Assembly: GCF_030409905.1 (NCBI RefSeq)
Contig: NZ_JAUFQT010000002.1
Coordinates: 992,001-1,056,000 of the forward strand
DNA from: Echinicola jeungdonensis
GTDB lineage: Bacteria; Bacteroidota; Bacteroidia; Cytophagales; Cyclobacteriaceae
Length of the DNA: 64,000 nucleotides
Reading direction: 5' to 3'
Positions within the stretch are counted from its first letter, which is position 1. Each line of letters begins with the position of its first letter. Positions 1-10,334 of this stretch are shown here, in pieces. The position numbers and the translations under genes are program-made. The notes under the pieces were generated by a model. It was not told the DNA's origin. It ran no database searches and saw only the letters and a list, made by a program, of their open reading frames with translations.

Positions 1-225
1 ATCATAATCAAGGTAATTATACAAAGACCCTACCCGGATCATAAAAAATTCATCTAGGTTAGAGGCAGTGATGGCCATAAATTTGAGTTTTTCGAAAATC
101 GATCTACTCTCTTTTTTAGACTGATCCAGTACCCGGTCATTAAATTTTAACCAACTCAAATCCCGACTTATCAGGTCACTGCTATCTATTTTGCCTTCAA
201 ATCTATTTTTTTGAATTAATTCCAT
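1..225 (-). CDS. ppk1: Polyphosphate kinase 1, N-terminal part (runs off the left edge)
   Basis: PPK1 transfers the gamma-phosphate of ATP onto a growing inorganic polyphosphate chain. Only the first 75 codons are in the window, reading from an ATG at 225 towards position 1 with no stop. The visible protein has the family's N-domain signatures [16 protein letters not shown] (about residues 20-35) and [14 protein letters not shown] (about 54-67). The catalytic histidines lie in the missing part. It is downstream of gyrB on the same strand, separated by 116 bases that contain a terminator, so it probably has its own promoter. The family assignment is firm; whether the full gene is intact cannot be seen. 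Confidence 0.9.
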   Translation of the reverse strand, partial: MELIQKNRFEGKIDSSDLISRDLSWLKFNDRVLDQSKKESRSIFEKLKFMAITASNLDEFFMIRVGSLYNYLDYD

Positions 226-295
226 TTCCTTAAACACCTTTCTGTACGGTTTTTAAATAATAAAAAATGTTCCAAAATTACCGGAAAGTAAAACG

Positions 296-317
296 AAAAA
301 GGGGCTAATCGCCCCTT
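296..317 (-). terminator. Rho-independent terminator of gyrB
   Basis: On the minus strand a 7-bp stem (AAGGGGC / GCCCCTT, arms 311-317 and 299-305) with a 5-base loop is followed by a run of T. It begins 25 bases after the gyrB stop codon and precedes the ppk1 start. Confidence 0.8.
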
Positions 318-341
318 GAGTTTCTTATACGTCCTTGACCA

Positions 342-2393
<2,052 letters not shown>

Positions 2394-2437
2394 CTAAAAA
2401 TCCTCAAAAATTGACCTTTCTAAAGATGCCTTTTTCC

Positions 2438-2821
2438 TTAAAATTGATCTGTGCTTAACATGACCATGGTACAGGCATTTTTCACCTCTATATTTTCTTT
2501 TCTTGCCTTTTCGGCAAAAGCTTGGTTTTCTGCTCCAGGATTAAAAATAATCCGTTTGGGCTTCAGAGAAATCAGGTAATCCTCCCATTCTTTTTGATGT
2601 TCAGGGTTGATATATAGTGTGACGGTATGTACATTCGAGATCTCTGGCTTTTCCCTGAGGTTTTTAATTTTTTTCCCAAAGACTTCCCCTTTATTTATTC
2701 CAATGGGAACAAATGGGACTTTATGCTCTTGGAGCATTTCAGTGGCAGAATAAGCATAGCGGGAAGTATTCTGACTTACTCCTACTATTAGGGTCTTTTT
2801 TTTGGTCAAATCATTTTCCAT
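2438..2821 (-). CDS. CoA-binding domain protein (YccU-like)
   Basis: A 127-residue single-domain protein of the CoA_binding_2 type, a small Rossmann fold. It shows the N-terminal TLIVGVSQNTSRYAYSA (about residues 10-26), the middle PIGINKGEVFGKK and the late IIFNPGAENQAF motif (about 90-101). Its ATG overlaps the end of the upstream oxidoreductase gene by 11 bases, indicating translational coupling. Family members bind CoA, but their cellular role is mostly undefined. No catalytic residues can be assigned. Confidence 0.85.
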   Translation of the reverse strand: MENDLTKKKTLIVGVSQNTSRYAYSATEMLQEHKVPFVPIGINKGEVFGKKIKNLREKPEISNVHTVTLYINPEHQKEWEDYLISLKPKRIIFNPGAENQAFAEKARKENIEVKNACTMVMLSTDQF

Positions 2822-4388
2822 ATTTTTCCATTATTTTTTCAGCACAACGCTCCCCATCCATGGCCGCAGAAACAATGCCACCTGCATAACCGGCCCCTTC
2901 ACCACATGGATACAATCTTTTGATTTGGGGGTGTTCAAAAGAATCCTTTTCTCTTGGGATTCTGACCGGGGAACTGGTTCTGCTTTCCACACCAATTATT
3001 TGCGCTTCATTGCAAAGATAACCCTTCATTTTTTTTCCAAATGCAATAAATGCATCCCTTAGCCTAACGGCAATAAATGGGGGTAATACTTCATTCATAT
3101 TGGAAGTTTGTAACCCGGGTTGGTAAGAGGTTTCCAGCAAATTTTGACTTTCTTTATTCTCAACAAAATCCAACAAACGCTGTGCAGGTGCAACTTGTGT
3201 TTTCCCTCCTGCTTTCCAGGCGGTTTTTTCCACTTTTGCTTGAAATTCCATAGCAGCCAATGGCCCAAATTGGGCAAATTCCGGGATATCTTCAAGTTCA
3301 ACAGCAGCCACCAACCCTGAGTTGGCAAACTTTCCATCCCTCCTGCTGGGACTCATCCCATTGACAACCAATTCTCCTGGGGAAGTAGCTGCAGGAACAA
3401 TAAAACCACCCGGACACATGCAAAAAGAAAACACCCCTCTTTGCTTTCCTTCAAAATAGGTTTGCTGTACCAGAGAATAAGAAGAAGCAGGCAAATAAGG
3501 TCCTCGGTCCCCTGCACAATGATATTGAATACTGTCAATCAGGGATTGATTATGTTCCACCCGCACTCCTAAGGCAAATGGTTTGGCTTCTAACAGTATT
3601 TTCTTTTGGTAAAGCAAATGGTAAATATCCCTTGCAGAATGGCCTGTTGCCAGTATTACTCCCAATCCCTTAATAGTTTCACCTTCCTGCGTCTTCACGC
3701 CAATTACTTCATTACCATTTAATATAATGTTATCTACACGGGTATCAAAATGGATCTCTCCCCCTGCATCCAGCACCTGTTGCCTCAAAGCTTTCACCAA
3801 CCCTGGTAATTTGTTGGTACCGATATGGGGATGGGCATCTACCAAAATTTGCTCAGTTGCACCAAATTTCACCATGATTTCCAGTACCCTTCTGATATCC
3901 CCTCTTTTTTTTGAGCGAGTATAAAGTTTTCCATCCGAATAAGTTCCGGCGCCCCCCTCCCCAAAACAATAATTGGATTCTGGATTGACCAAATGTTCTT
4001 TATTGATGGCGGCTAAATCCCTTCTTCGGCTCCTAACATCCTTCCCCCTCTCCAGGATGATGGGTTTTCCTCCCAACTCAATAACCCGCAAAGCAGCAAA
4101 AAGCCCGGCAGGCCCGGAGCCGACAATGATGACGGACGAGGCATTTTCTATATTTTTATACCGGTATTCCCCTATTACCCTGCTACTGGGTTCTTCATTG
4201 ATAAAAGTTTCTACGGAAACATTGACTTTTACCTGACGTCCCCTGGCATCGATGGATCTTTTTGTTTGGCGAATTTGAATATTATCCTGCCCTTTATGGA
4301 GACCTAGTTCACTGAGGACCTTTTTCTCAAAAACCTTTTCATCAAAGGCTTCTCTGGGGCTGAGCCGAAATTGGATTTCTTTTTTCAT
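2811..4388 (-). CDS. NAD(P)/FAD-dependent oxidoreductase (COG2509 type)
   Basis: A 525-residue flavoprotein. After an N-terminal domain of about 85 residues comes the dinucleotide-binding motif VIIVGSGPAGLFAALRVIE (about 86-104), then GEGGAGTYSDGKLYTRSKK, GVILATGHSARD, the cysteine-containing CMCPGGFIVPAATS and the C-terminal FAD loop CGEGAGYAGGIVSAAMDG. This order matches the uncharacterised FAD-dependent dehydrogenases of COG2509; the substrate is unknown. It is cotranscribed with the CoA-binding gene that it overlaps by 11 bases. ATG start at 4388. Confidence 0.88.
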   Translation of the reverse strand: MKKEIQFRLSPREAFDEKVFEKKVLSELGLHKGQDNIQIRQTKRSIDARGRQVKVNVSVETFINEEPSSRVIGEYRYKNIENASSVIIVGSGPAGLFAALRVIELGGKPIILERGKDVRSRRRDLAAINKEHLVNPESNYCFGEGGAGTYSDGKLYTRSKKRGDIRRVLEIMVKFGATEQILVDAHPHIGTNKLPGLVKALRQQVLDAGGEIHFDTRVDNIILNGNEVIGVKTQEGETIKGLGVILATGHSARDIYHLLYQKKILLEAKPFALGVRVEHNQSLIDSIQYHCAGDRGPYLPASSYSLVQQTYFEGKQRGVFSFCMCPGGFIVPAATSPGELVVNGMSPSRRDGKFANSGLVAAVELEDIPEFAQFGPLAAMEFQAKVEKTAWKAGGKTQVAPAQRLLDFVENKESQNLLETSYQPGLQTSNMNEVLPPFIAVRLRDAFIAFGKKMKGYLCNEAQIIGVESRTSSPVRIPREKDSFEHPQIKRLYPCGEGAGYAGGIVSAAMDGERCAEKIMEKYGK

Positions 4389-4469
4389 CAGGTAAGGTAT
4401 TTATCCTTAAAATTGAACAATGTTATTCTTTCAGGAAAAGAAGTCACTTCATCTCGGATATAGCTAATT

Positions 4470-5438
4470 TTATTCTTCCTTGCCAAAAACTTCCCGTACA
4501 ACCCAGCCTTTACCCCATTCCTCTATCTCCTGGTCAGACCAAAGTTCAGGATAAAAAATCACCTTTTGAAAACGGGGGGGCAAATATTTTTGCCAGTTGG
4601 TACCTCCTGTGGCAGCGATATCCCCAGGGTCCCGCTGCAGGTACCTTACGGCTGATTTATAATGTGCCAAGGGCCAAAAAATATTGGCCTTCATATCATA
4701 GGTCCGCATCATCCCCGTCAGCTTTTCATCCTTGTCCGGACATTTTAGATAGGTTTTCCAGATATTCTTTTTCCTATAAGCCATGATCAGCTCTTTGAGC
4801 TTTTTGCCATATTTCTGCTCAAAAGTTTTCAGAGTAAGGGTCTTTTCCCCGGTAGCGAGTTCTTTGGCCCCGAATTGCCAATATAAAATATCAAACAAAC
4901 TGTCCACACTGGTCAAGTTGATATCCCGGTATTCTTCCCTTTCCTTTAAATTGACCAAATGCTGGATTTCTGTGGACATGATCTCAATCATCCGGTATTG
5001 TGCACTCTGAAAGCCACTGGAAGGCAAAAGGGACATGCGGAATTTTAAAAATTGGTCTTTTTCCATCCCCTTCCACATTACCGAAAAAGAGGAAATCAAC
5101 TGATCAAAATACATGATCACCCGATCCAATCTTTCTTTCATAAAAGCAGCCTTAATTTCTTCCTGTCCAGCAATCTGTTCCAGTTCCCAAATGATCAGCT
5201 TAAAATAAAGTTCTGTGATCTGGTGATAAATGATAAAGATTTTTTCGTCCTTGAAGGAAGTTTTAGGCTGCTGAAGGGTCAATAAGGTATCAAGGTTAAT
5301 ATAATCCCAATAGGTCAGGTAATCAGCATATAATAAACCTTCCAGATAGGAAGACAAATCCTGTCCAGAAGCTTTGAATTTTTCGTGAAGCTGGTGAATC
5401 TTTTCAATGATCTCTTTAGGAGGCTGCTCCCTATTCAT
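4470..5438 (-). CDS. kynA: Tryptophan 2,3-dioxygenase family protein
   Basis: A haem dioxygenase that opens the indole ring of tryptophan to N-formylkynurenine, the first step of the kynurenine route. Recognised from YADYLTYWDYINLDTLLTLQ, then IYHQITELYFKLIIWELEQI, the substrate-pocket PSSGFQSAQYRMIE, WPLAHYKSAVRYLQ and ATGGTNWQKYLPPRFQ. All are in the family order, with expected Tyr, Arg and His positions. The open frame extends 13 codons upstream to a TTG at 5477, but the ATG at 5438 gives the more usual start (322 residues). It is divergent from glutaryl-CoA dehydrogenase, an enzyme of the lower tryptophan/lysine pathway, which supports a catabolic role. Bacteroidota homologues are diverged, so substrate specificity is likely but not certain. 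Confidence 0.85.
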   Translation of the reverse strand: MNREQPPKEIIEKIHQLHEKFKASGQDLSSYLEGLLYADYLTYWDYINLDTLLTLQQPKTSFKDEKIFIIYHQITELYFKLIIWELEQIAGQEEIKAAFMKERLDRVIMYFDQLISSFSVMWKGMEKDQFLKFRMSLLPSSGFQSAQYRMIEIMSTEIQHLVNLKEREEYRDINLTSVDSLFDILYWQFGAKELATGEKTLTLKTFEQKYGKKLKELIMAYRKKNIWKTYLKCPDKDEKLTGMMRTYDMKANIFWPLAHYKSAVRYLQRDPGDIAATGGTNWQKYLPPRFQKVIFYPELWSDQEIEEWGKGWVVREVFGKEE

Positions 5439-5570
5439 GGATGATTTTTTTACGCTTTTGTTATGGCTTTTTATCAAACTTCTTACTTTATTGATATAAG
5501 CTAGAAGTTAACAAATTCATAAGATAGAAAGTGCAAAAATCTATTTAAAAACCCAATAAACCAAAATTCC

Positions 5571-6779
5571 ATGGCGGCAATTCAATCCAAACAATCTTCT
5601 TCACACCAGGACCTTTTTGAAGGAGTAGACTTTTACCTGGTCGATGAACTTTTTACTGAAGAGCAAATATTAATCCGGAATTCCATTAGGGATTTTGTTA
5701 AAAAAGAGGTTTCCCCTTATATCGAATCCTGGGCACAGGATGCTCATTTTCCTCCAGAAATTGTCCCAAAGTTTGGAGAAGTAGGCGCTTTCGGACCGCA
5801 AATCCCAACAGCATATGGGGGAGGTGGATTGGATTACATATCTTATGGCCTGATCATGCAGGAAATCGAACGGGGTGATTCCGGAATGCGGTCCACTGCT
5901 TCTGTCCAGGGATCTTTGGTGATGTATCCCATTTATAAAATGGGTTCAGAAGCCCAAAAAAAGAAATATTTACCCCCATTAGCTGCCGGAAAAATGCTGG
6001 GCTGCTTTGGCCTGACCGAACCCGACCATGGCTCCAACCCTGCTGGAATGAAAACCCATTTCAAAGACATGGGAGATCATTATCTGCTCAATGGCTCCAA
6101 AATGTGGATTTCAAATGCTCCCCATGCGGACATTGCAGTAATATGGGCAAAAAATGAAGAAGGAAGGGTCCACGGACTGATCGTGGAAAGAGGCATGGAG
6201 GGATTTTCCACTCCCGAAACCCATGGAAAATGGTCTTTGAGAGCTTCTTCTACTGGTGAATTGGTATTCGACAATGTAAAAGTGCCAAAAGAAAATTTAT
6301 TACCTGGAAAATCCGGCCTGGGAGCCCCGTTGATGTGCCTGGATTCAGCCCGATATGGAATTGCCTGGGGCAGTTTGGGTGCGGCCATGGATTGTTTTGA
6401 TGCCGCCAGACGGTATGCTAAAGAACGGATTCAATTCGGCAAACCCATTGGATCTTTTCAATTAGTCCAAAAGAAATTAGCAGAAATGCTTACAGAAATT
6501 ACCAAAGCCCAATTATTGGTTTGGAGATTGGGCAAGTTGATGAATGAAGATAAAGCCACAAGCACCCAGATTTCCCTGGCCAAAAGAAATAATGTAGCCA
6601 TGGCATTGGACATCGCACGGGAAGCCCGCCAAATCCATGGAGCAATGGGCATTACAGGAGATTACTCCCTGATGCGCCACATGATGAACCTTGAATCAGT
6701 CATCACCTACGAAGGAACTCATGATATTCACCTGTTGATTTTAGGGCAGGAGATTACGGGAATACAGGCATTTAAGTAA
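5571..6779 (+). CDS. gcdH: Glutaryl-CoA dehydrogenase (acyl-CoA dehydrogenase family)
   Basis: A flavoenzyme that oxidises and decarboxylates glutaryl-CoA to crotonyl-CoA in lysine and tryptophan breakdown. The 402-residue protein follows the family closely: RSTASVQGSLVMYPIY (the substrate-carboxylate Arg/Ser region), LGCFGLTEPDHGSNPAGM, LNGSKMWISNAP, SLRASSTGELVFDNVKVP, ARYGIAWGSLGA, QFGKPIGSFQLVQKKLAEM and the catalytic-glutamate region TYEGTHDIHLLILGQ (Glu near 380). The RS...SVQ motif and the YEGTHDIH segment separate it from short-chain acyl-CoA dehydrogenases. ATG start at 5571, 132 bases from the divergent dioxygenase start. Confidence 0.9.
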   Translation: MAAIQSKQSSSHQDLFEGVDFYLVDELFTEEQILIRNSIRDFVKKEVSPYIESWAQDAHFPPEIVPKFGEVGAFGPQIPTAYGGGGLDYISYGLIMQEIERGDSGMRSTASVQGSLVMYPIYKMGSEAQKKKYLPPLAAGKMLGCFGLTEPDHGSNPAGMKTHFKDMGDHYLLNGSKMWISNAPHADIAVIWAKNEEGRVHGLIVERGMEGFSTPETHGKWSLRASSTGELVFDNVKVPKENLLPGKSGLGAPLMCLDSARYGIAWGSLGAAMDCFDAARRYAKERIQFGKPIGSFQLVQKKLAEMLTEITKAQLLVWRLGKLMNEDKATSTQISLAKRNNVAMALDIAREARQIHGAMGITGDYSLMRHMMNLESVITYEGTHDIHLLILGQEITGIQAFK

Positions 6780-7116
6780 TTTTTCTGGCACGAATTTTCT
6801 CAACGATTTCGTAGAAGGATAGCAGTTTAAAGATTCTAAATTTGGTCTCCAATGGTACCAGGTACAAAGTACGATGTACACAAGGACCGGTAAATAAGGT
6901 AATTGTAGTATTTGGTATATGGGAAACTTATTTTTTATTCCAATCCTTTAAATCATCGATTTATTTTTTTCATGAATTTTTTGAATGGAACTGGTGATTG
7001 ACTTGGTGAAGATATTATGATCAGGTCATAGGCAATTTATACCCGGCAATGCATGATTAATCTGAACCCTAACATTCTAATCTTAAAACATTAATAACTT
7101 TCCAACCTTAAACCAC
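6780..7116. other. 337-base intergenic region without a gene
   Basis: Between the convergent gcdH and DUF1573 genes. No supported ORF or strong terminator hairpin was found. Apart from a short 7-bp-period repeat (6855-6879) it is plain AT-rich sequence. Confidence 0.6.
6855..6879. repeat. Short degenerate 7-bp tandem repeat (GTAC every 7 bases)
   Basis: The tetramer GTAC occurs at 6855, 6862, 6869 and 6876, exactly 7 bases apart, inside the intergenic region. The three intervening bases vary. Confidence 0.6.
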
Positions 7117-8214
7117 CTAGTCGATCCTGCTTTTGATCACGATAGTCCTTGTCGGGTTTAAGGGATCATTACTGAAAATTGCCACTGTCTTATGGTCAAT
7201 TCCTAACCTTCCCTTAGGATCAAATGTTATCAGCAAATCCATATCCTCCCCAGGCAATAGGTCCATTGTCTTCAGTTCATAATCAACACAATCACAGTTG
7301 GTCACTATTTTTCGGATATTGACTGGTTTTTCACCAATATTGGTCAGTTTTATGGACTTTGACACTACCCTATTGCTGGAAATTTTTCCCAGATCCACTT
7401 CCACTTCAGAAATCGCCAGTTTGGGAATATTATCCACTTCACTTTTAGGCACCGGATCAAAGTATTCATGAACGGTAGTCAAAAGCCGTAGCTCGATTTC
7501 CTGATCACCATTAGCCTCAATGTGGAATGGAACAATTTCATCAAAAAAGCCCAAATCATTTTTAATTGCTCCATCATATTGTATGGCCAGCAAGCCCCTG
7601 GATTTTGCAGGCACAATCGCTGGAATCATATTAATTTTTAAATGCTCAGGCAAGTGGTTTCTTTGCTCATCGAGGGTGATGGGCATATCTTTAAAGTTAT
7701 AAAAATCCACATATTTGATTTTAGGCTTATTGGTAAACACCTCTCCCATATTGATAGAGCTAAAACGGAAACCAAGATCTCCTACCCGGGAATTGTAATA
7801 TTGGGCAACTTTTTCAGGATGAGGAATTTCATATCCTTCCAGGTAAAGGGTGTCTCCTTTTGGGTTCAGGTTATTCCGGACAATGATTTCCTTTTTGAAC
7901 CTTCCACCCGTGCCCTGAGGATCATAGGCAATTTTTACCCGGCCAATTTTGTCCTGATACAAAGTATCGGTTGTATAGTCAGCAGTGGTGCAACCACAAT
8001 CTGTCGCAACTTCCTTGAGAACCACTGGTTTTAGGCCGTTATTCAAAACATAAAATTCTGCGGTTACCTCTCCGTATTCCTCAAGGACCGACCCCAATTC
8101 AATTTGGGACCTTTCCCAAATCAAAGGATACTTCTCAAGTCCCTGACCTTTAACGGAAAAGCCAAATAATAACATTGATACAAAAACGAAGGATACAAGG
8201 CAAATCTGTTTCAT
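7117..8214 (-). CDS. Exported DUF1573 protein with two Ig-like domains
   Basis: A secreted protein: MKQICLVSFVFVSMLLFGFSVKGQG is a signal peptide with a hydrophobic core and a small-residue cleavage site. Two DUF1573 (ASH/HYDIN-like beta-sandwich) units follow, one near the N-terminus with VATDCGCTTADY and one at the C-terminus with VTNCDCVDYELKTMD and LGIDHKTVAIFSNDP, each having the family's Cys-x-Cys. The open frame begins at a GTG at 8220, but the ATG two codons later (8214) places the signal peptide best. The molecular function of the family is unknown. It is divergent from trpS with no other operon partner. Confidence 0.85.
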   Translation of the reverse strand: MKQICLVSFVFVSMLLFGFSVKGQGLEKYPLIWERSQIELGSVLEEYGEVTAEFYVLNNGLKPVVLKEVATDCGCTTADYTTDTLYQDKIGRVKIAYDPQGTGGRFKKEIIVRNNLNPKGDTLYLEGYEIPHPEKVAQYYNSRVGDLGFRFSSINMGEVFTNKPKIKYVDFYNFKDMPITLDEQRNHLPEHLKINMIPAIVPAKSRGLLAIQYDGAIKNDLGFFDEIVPFHIEANGDQEIELRLLTTVHEYFDPVPKSEVDNIPKLAISEVEVDLGKISSNRVVSKSIKLTNIGEKPVNIRKIVTNCDCVDYELKTMDLLPGEDMDLLITFDPKGRLGIDHKTVAIFSNDPLNPTRTIVIKSRID

Positions 8215-8243
8215 ATGCACAAATAACGGGAAAATTAAGGCGA

Positions 8244-8268
8244 TTTGTGTGTATATTTATTTAATTTG
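8244..8268 (+). promoter_or_regulatory. Candidate Bacteroidota-type promoter of trpS
   Basis: A TTTG at 8244-8247 and a TAATTTG at 8262-8268 resemble the Bacteroidota -33 (TTTG) and -7 (TAnnTTTG, here one base shorter) elements, 17 bases before the trpS ATG. The match is imperfect and was found by eye. Confidence 0.3.
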
Positions 8269-8285
8269 CGTCAAAAATTTAACTG

Positions 8286-9257
8286 ATGGCAAGAGTACTT
8301 ACTGGCATTCAAAGTTCTGGAAGGCCTCATTTGGGAAATATCCTTGGGGCCATTATTCCTGCAGTTGAACTGACCAAAAAGGAGAAAAACGAATCCTACA
8401 TTTTTATAGCAGATTTCCATTCTCTCACCACCATCAAAGATGGGGCTCAAAGGAAACAAAACGTCCATGCAGTAGCAGCTGCCTGGCTGGCTTTTGGGCT
8501 GGACATTTCCAAAACAGTCTTTTACAGGCAATCCCGTATTCCCGAAATTGCAGAGTTGACCTGGTACCTCAGTTGCTTCACTCCCTATCCCATGCTGGCC
8601 AATGCCCATAGCTTTAAGGACAAATCGGATAGACTTGCTGATGTCAATGCAGGCTTATTTACTTATCCAGTATTGATGGCTGCTGATATTCTGATATTTG
8701 GTGCGGACCTGGTCCCTGTGGGTAAAGATCAGCAACAACATTTGGAAATGACCCGGGACATTGCCAATACCATTAATCACTTGATGGAAGAGGAAATTTT
8801 TGTCCTGCCCGAGGCCCAAATTAAGCAGGAACTGATGACCATTCCAGGTACTGATGGTCAAAAAATGAGCAAATCCTACAATAACTATATCGACATTTTT
8901 TTACCGGCCAAACAACTGAAGAAAAATGTGTACAGCATTGTTACCGATAGCACTCCTTTGGAGGACCCTAAAGACCCAGACACTTGCAATGTATTTAAAA
9001 TCTTCAGCTTAATTTCCAATCCGGACCAAACCGAGGAATTGAGGCAAAAATATCAGGGAGGAAACTTTGGATATGGTCATGCCAAGAAGGAATTGCTGGA
9101 CCTGATATTGAAAAAATTTGCAGAAGAACGAAAAATCTTCGATTACTATATGAATAACCTGGATGAACTGGAAAGTAAGTTGGAACAGGGGGAAGCAAAA
9201 GCCAGGGAACAAGCCCAAAATATGCTGGCTAAAGTAAGGGGAAAGTTGGGGTATTAA
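8286..9257 (+). CDS. trpS: Tryptophan--tRNA ligase
   Basis: A class I aminoacyl-tRNA synthetase that charges tRNA-Trp in the cytoplasm. The 323-residue protein has the HIGH-equivalent GIQSSGRPHLGNILGAI (about residues 7-23), the Trp-pocket stretch NAGLFTYPVLMAADIL, GKDQQQHLEMTRDIA and the KMSKS loop KMSKSYNNYID (about 195-205). Length and motifs fit bacterial TrpRS exactly. ATG start at 8286. A hairpin sits 85 bases after the stop. Confidence 0.97.
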   Translation: MARVLTGIQSSGRPHLGNILGAIIPAVELTKKEKNESYIFIADFHSLTTIKDGAQRKQNVHAVAAAWLAFGLDISKTVFYRQSRIPEIAELTWYLSCFTPYPMLANAHSFKDKSDRLADVNAGLFTYPVLMAADILIFGADLVPVGKDQQQHLEMTRDIANTINHLMEEEIFVLPEAQIKQELMTIPGTDGQKMSKSYNNYIDIFLPAKQLKKNVYSIVTDSTPLEDPKDPDTCNVFKIFSLISNPDQTEELRQKYQGGNFGYGHAKKELLDLILKKFAEERKIFDYYMNNLDELESKLEQGEAKAREQAQNMLAKVRGKLGY

Positions 9258-9342
9258 TTATTAATTGTTGGGTGGGTCCGTTACTTTGTCCTTAATAAAT
9301 CTAGGGCCTATTTGGAATAACTCAAATATTTTTACGGGTCCC

Positions 9343-9375
9343 CAGTTAATGGTTAATTGGTTAACCATTTAACTG
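9343..9375. repeat. Long intergenic inverted repeat downstream of trpS
   Basis: CAGTTAATGGTTAA, four bases TTGG, then TTAACCAT-T-TAACTG: a 14-bp stem with one unpaired T. It has no U-tract on either strand, so it is not a standard terminator. It lies in the 300-base region 9258-9557, which holds no supported gene. Confidence 0.65.
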
Positions 9376-9511
9376 AATCCCCATCTGCAAGTTTTAATTA
9401 CAATCAAAAAATCGAAATCAAGGTTTGGAAGCAGATAACTCAAGAATCAATTAATTCAATAATAAAATCGTAGTTCCTACTTTTCTAAGAATAAGAATAT
9501 GATTGAGGCAC

Positions 9512-9546
9512 AAAAAAACCGGAAACTTTTAGGCTTCCGGTTTTTT
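9512..9546 (-). terminator. Strong terminator of the 9558-9980 gene
   Basis: AAAACCGGAA and TTCCGGTTTT form a 10-bp or longer stem flanked by A-runs and T-runs on both sides. It lies just after the stop of the minus-strand gene and could work in both directions. Confidence 0.85.
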
Positions 9547-9557
9547 CTATTTTGCCT

Positions 9558-9980
9558 TTATCTGGACCTCCAAAGATCCTTCAAAGAAACACCATTGATC
9601 TGCATCACAAATCGAGTTGGATTGGGAATCAGAACGATTCTTACATCCTGGCCATCAAATTGTTCGGATTCGATAGGCACCCCTTCTTTTCCTTTTACTT
9701 CATAAGAAATAATTCCATGGGCATCAGGTTGCATGGGGGTGTATTTATTGGCCAAATAAGCCGAAGGGAGCAATATATCTGTATCTGAATCTAGCTTATC
9801 GTATATTTTTTCTAATTCTCCTTCCAATTGATCGCCAAACTCTTCATTGAAATCATCTTCCAAATCATGCACTTCCTCCTCAATATCATCATATTCAGGG
9901 TCAGCATAAGTCTTTTTGCTTAACTCAATCCTCTTCTCTACAATAGCGGTTAGGTCTGTGTCTAACTTATTCAAATCCAT
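9558..9980 (-). CDS. Conserved-looking hypothetical protein
   Basis: A 140-residue acidic soluble protein that I do not recognise. The N-terminal half is charged and helical with clusters of Asp and Glu (residues about 26-70); the C-terminal half looks like beta structure ending in NPTRFVMQINGVSLKDLW. It has no signal peptide or membrane segment. A proper ATG start and a strong terminator right after the stop support a real gene, transcribed alone. Confidence 0.75.
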   Translation of the reverse strand: MDLNKLDTDLTAIVEKRIELSKKTYADPEYDDIEEEVHDLEDDFNEEFGDQLEGELEKIYDKLDSDTDILLPSAYLANKYTPMQPDAHGIISYEVKGKEGVPIESEQFDGQDVRIVLIPNPTRFVMQINGVSLKDLWRSR

Positions 9981-10334
9981 ATATCAACTTTGATTTTGTA
10001 ATTTTTATATGAAGGTAGATAATACCCAAAAAGTTTCCAAAAAAGGCTTAAGACTTCTTTAAACAATTTAACGGATCATCTGAACGGTTTTGTTTGGCAA
10101 TGTGGATCAATTTTGCTTTACTTGCTTGGCCCTCAATAATTTTCTTTTTATCAATTCTTTATTATTAATAAGGATAAAGCATTTCCCCATCATTGATAGT
10201 TATTCCTTTATCAAGCGAATCCAGCCTCAATCAATAAAAATCCAGGAATTCAAAAAACAATCTCATTAGCCGGATTAATTTTTTATATTTATTTTAACTA
10301 TAAGCTTATTCATTAAACCCAAATAAACACCAAG
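9981..10334. other. 354-base divergent promoter region
   Basis: AT-rich sequence between the divergent hypothetical gene and hppD. It must hold both promoters, but I could not pick out a convincing element or any small ORF. Confidence 0.5.
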
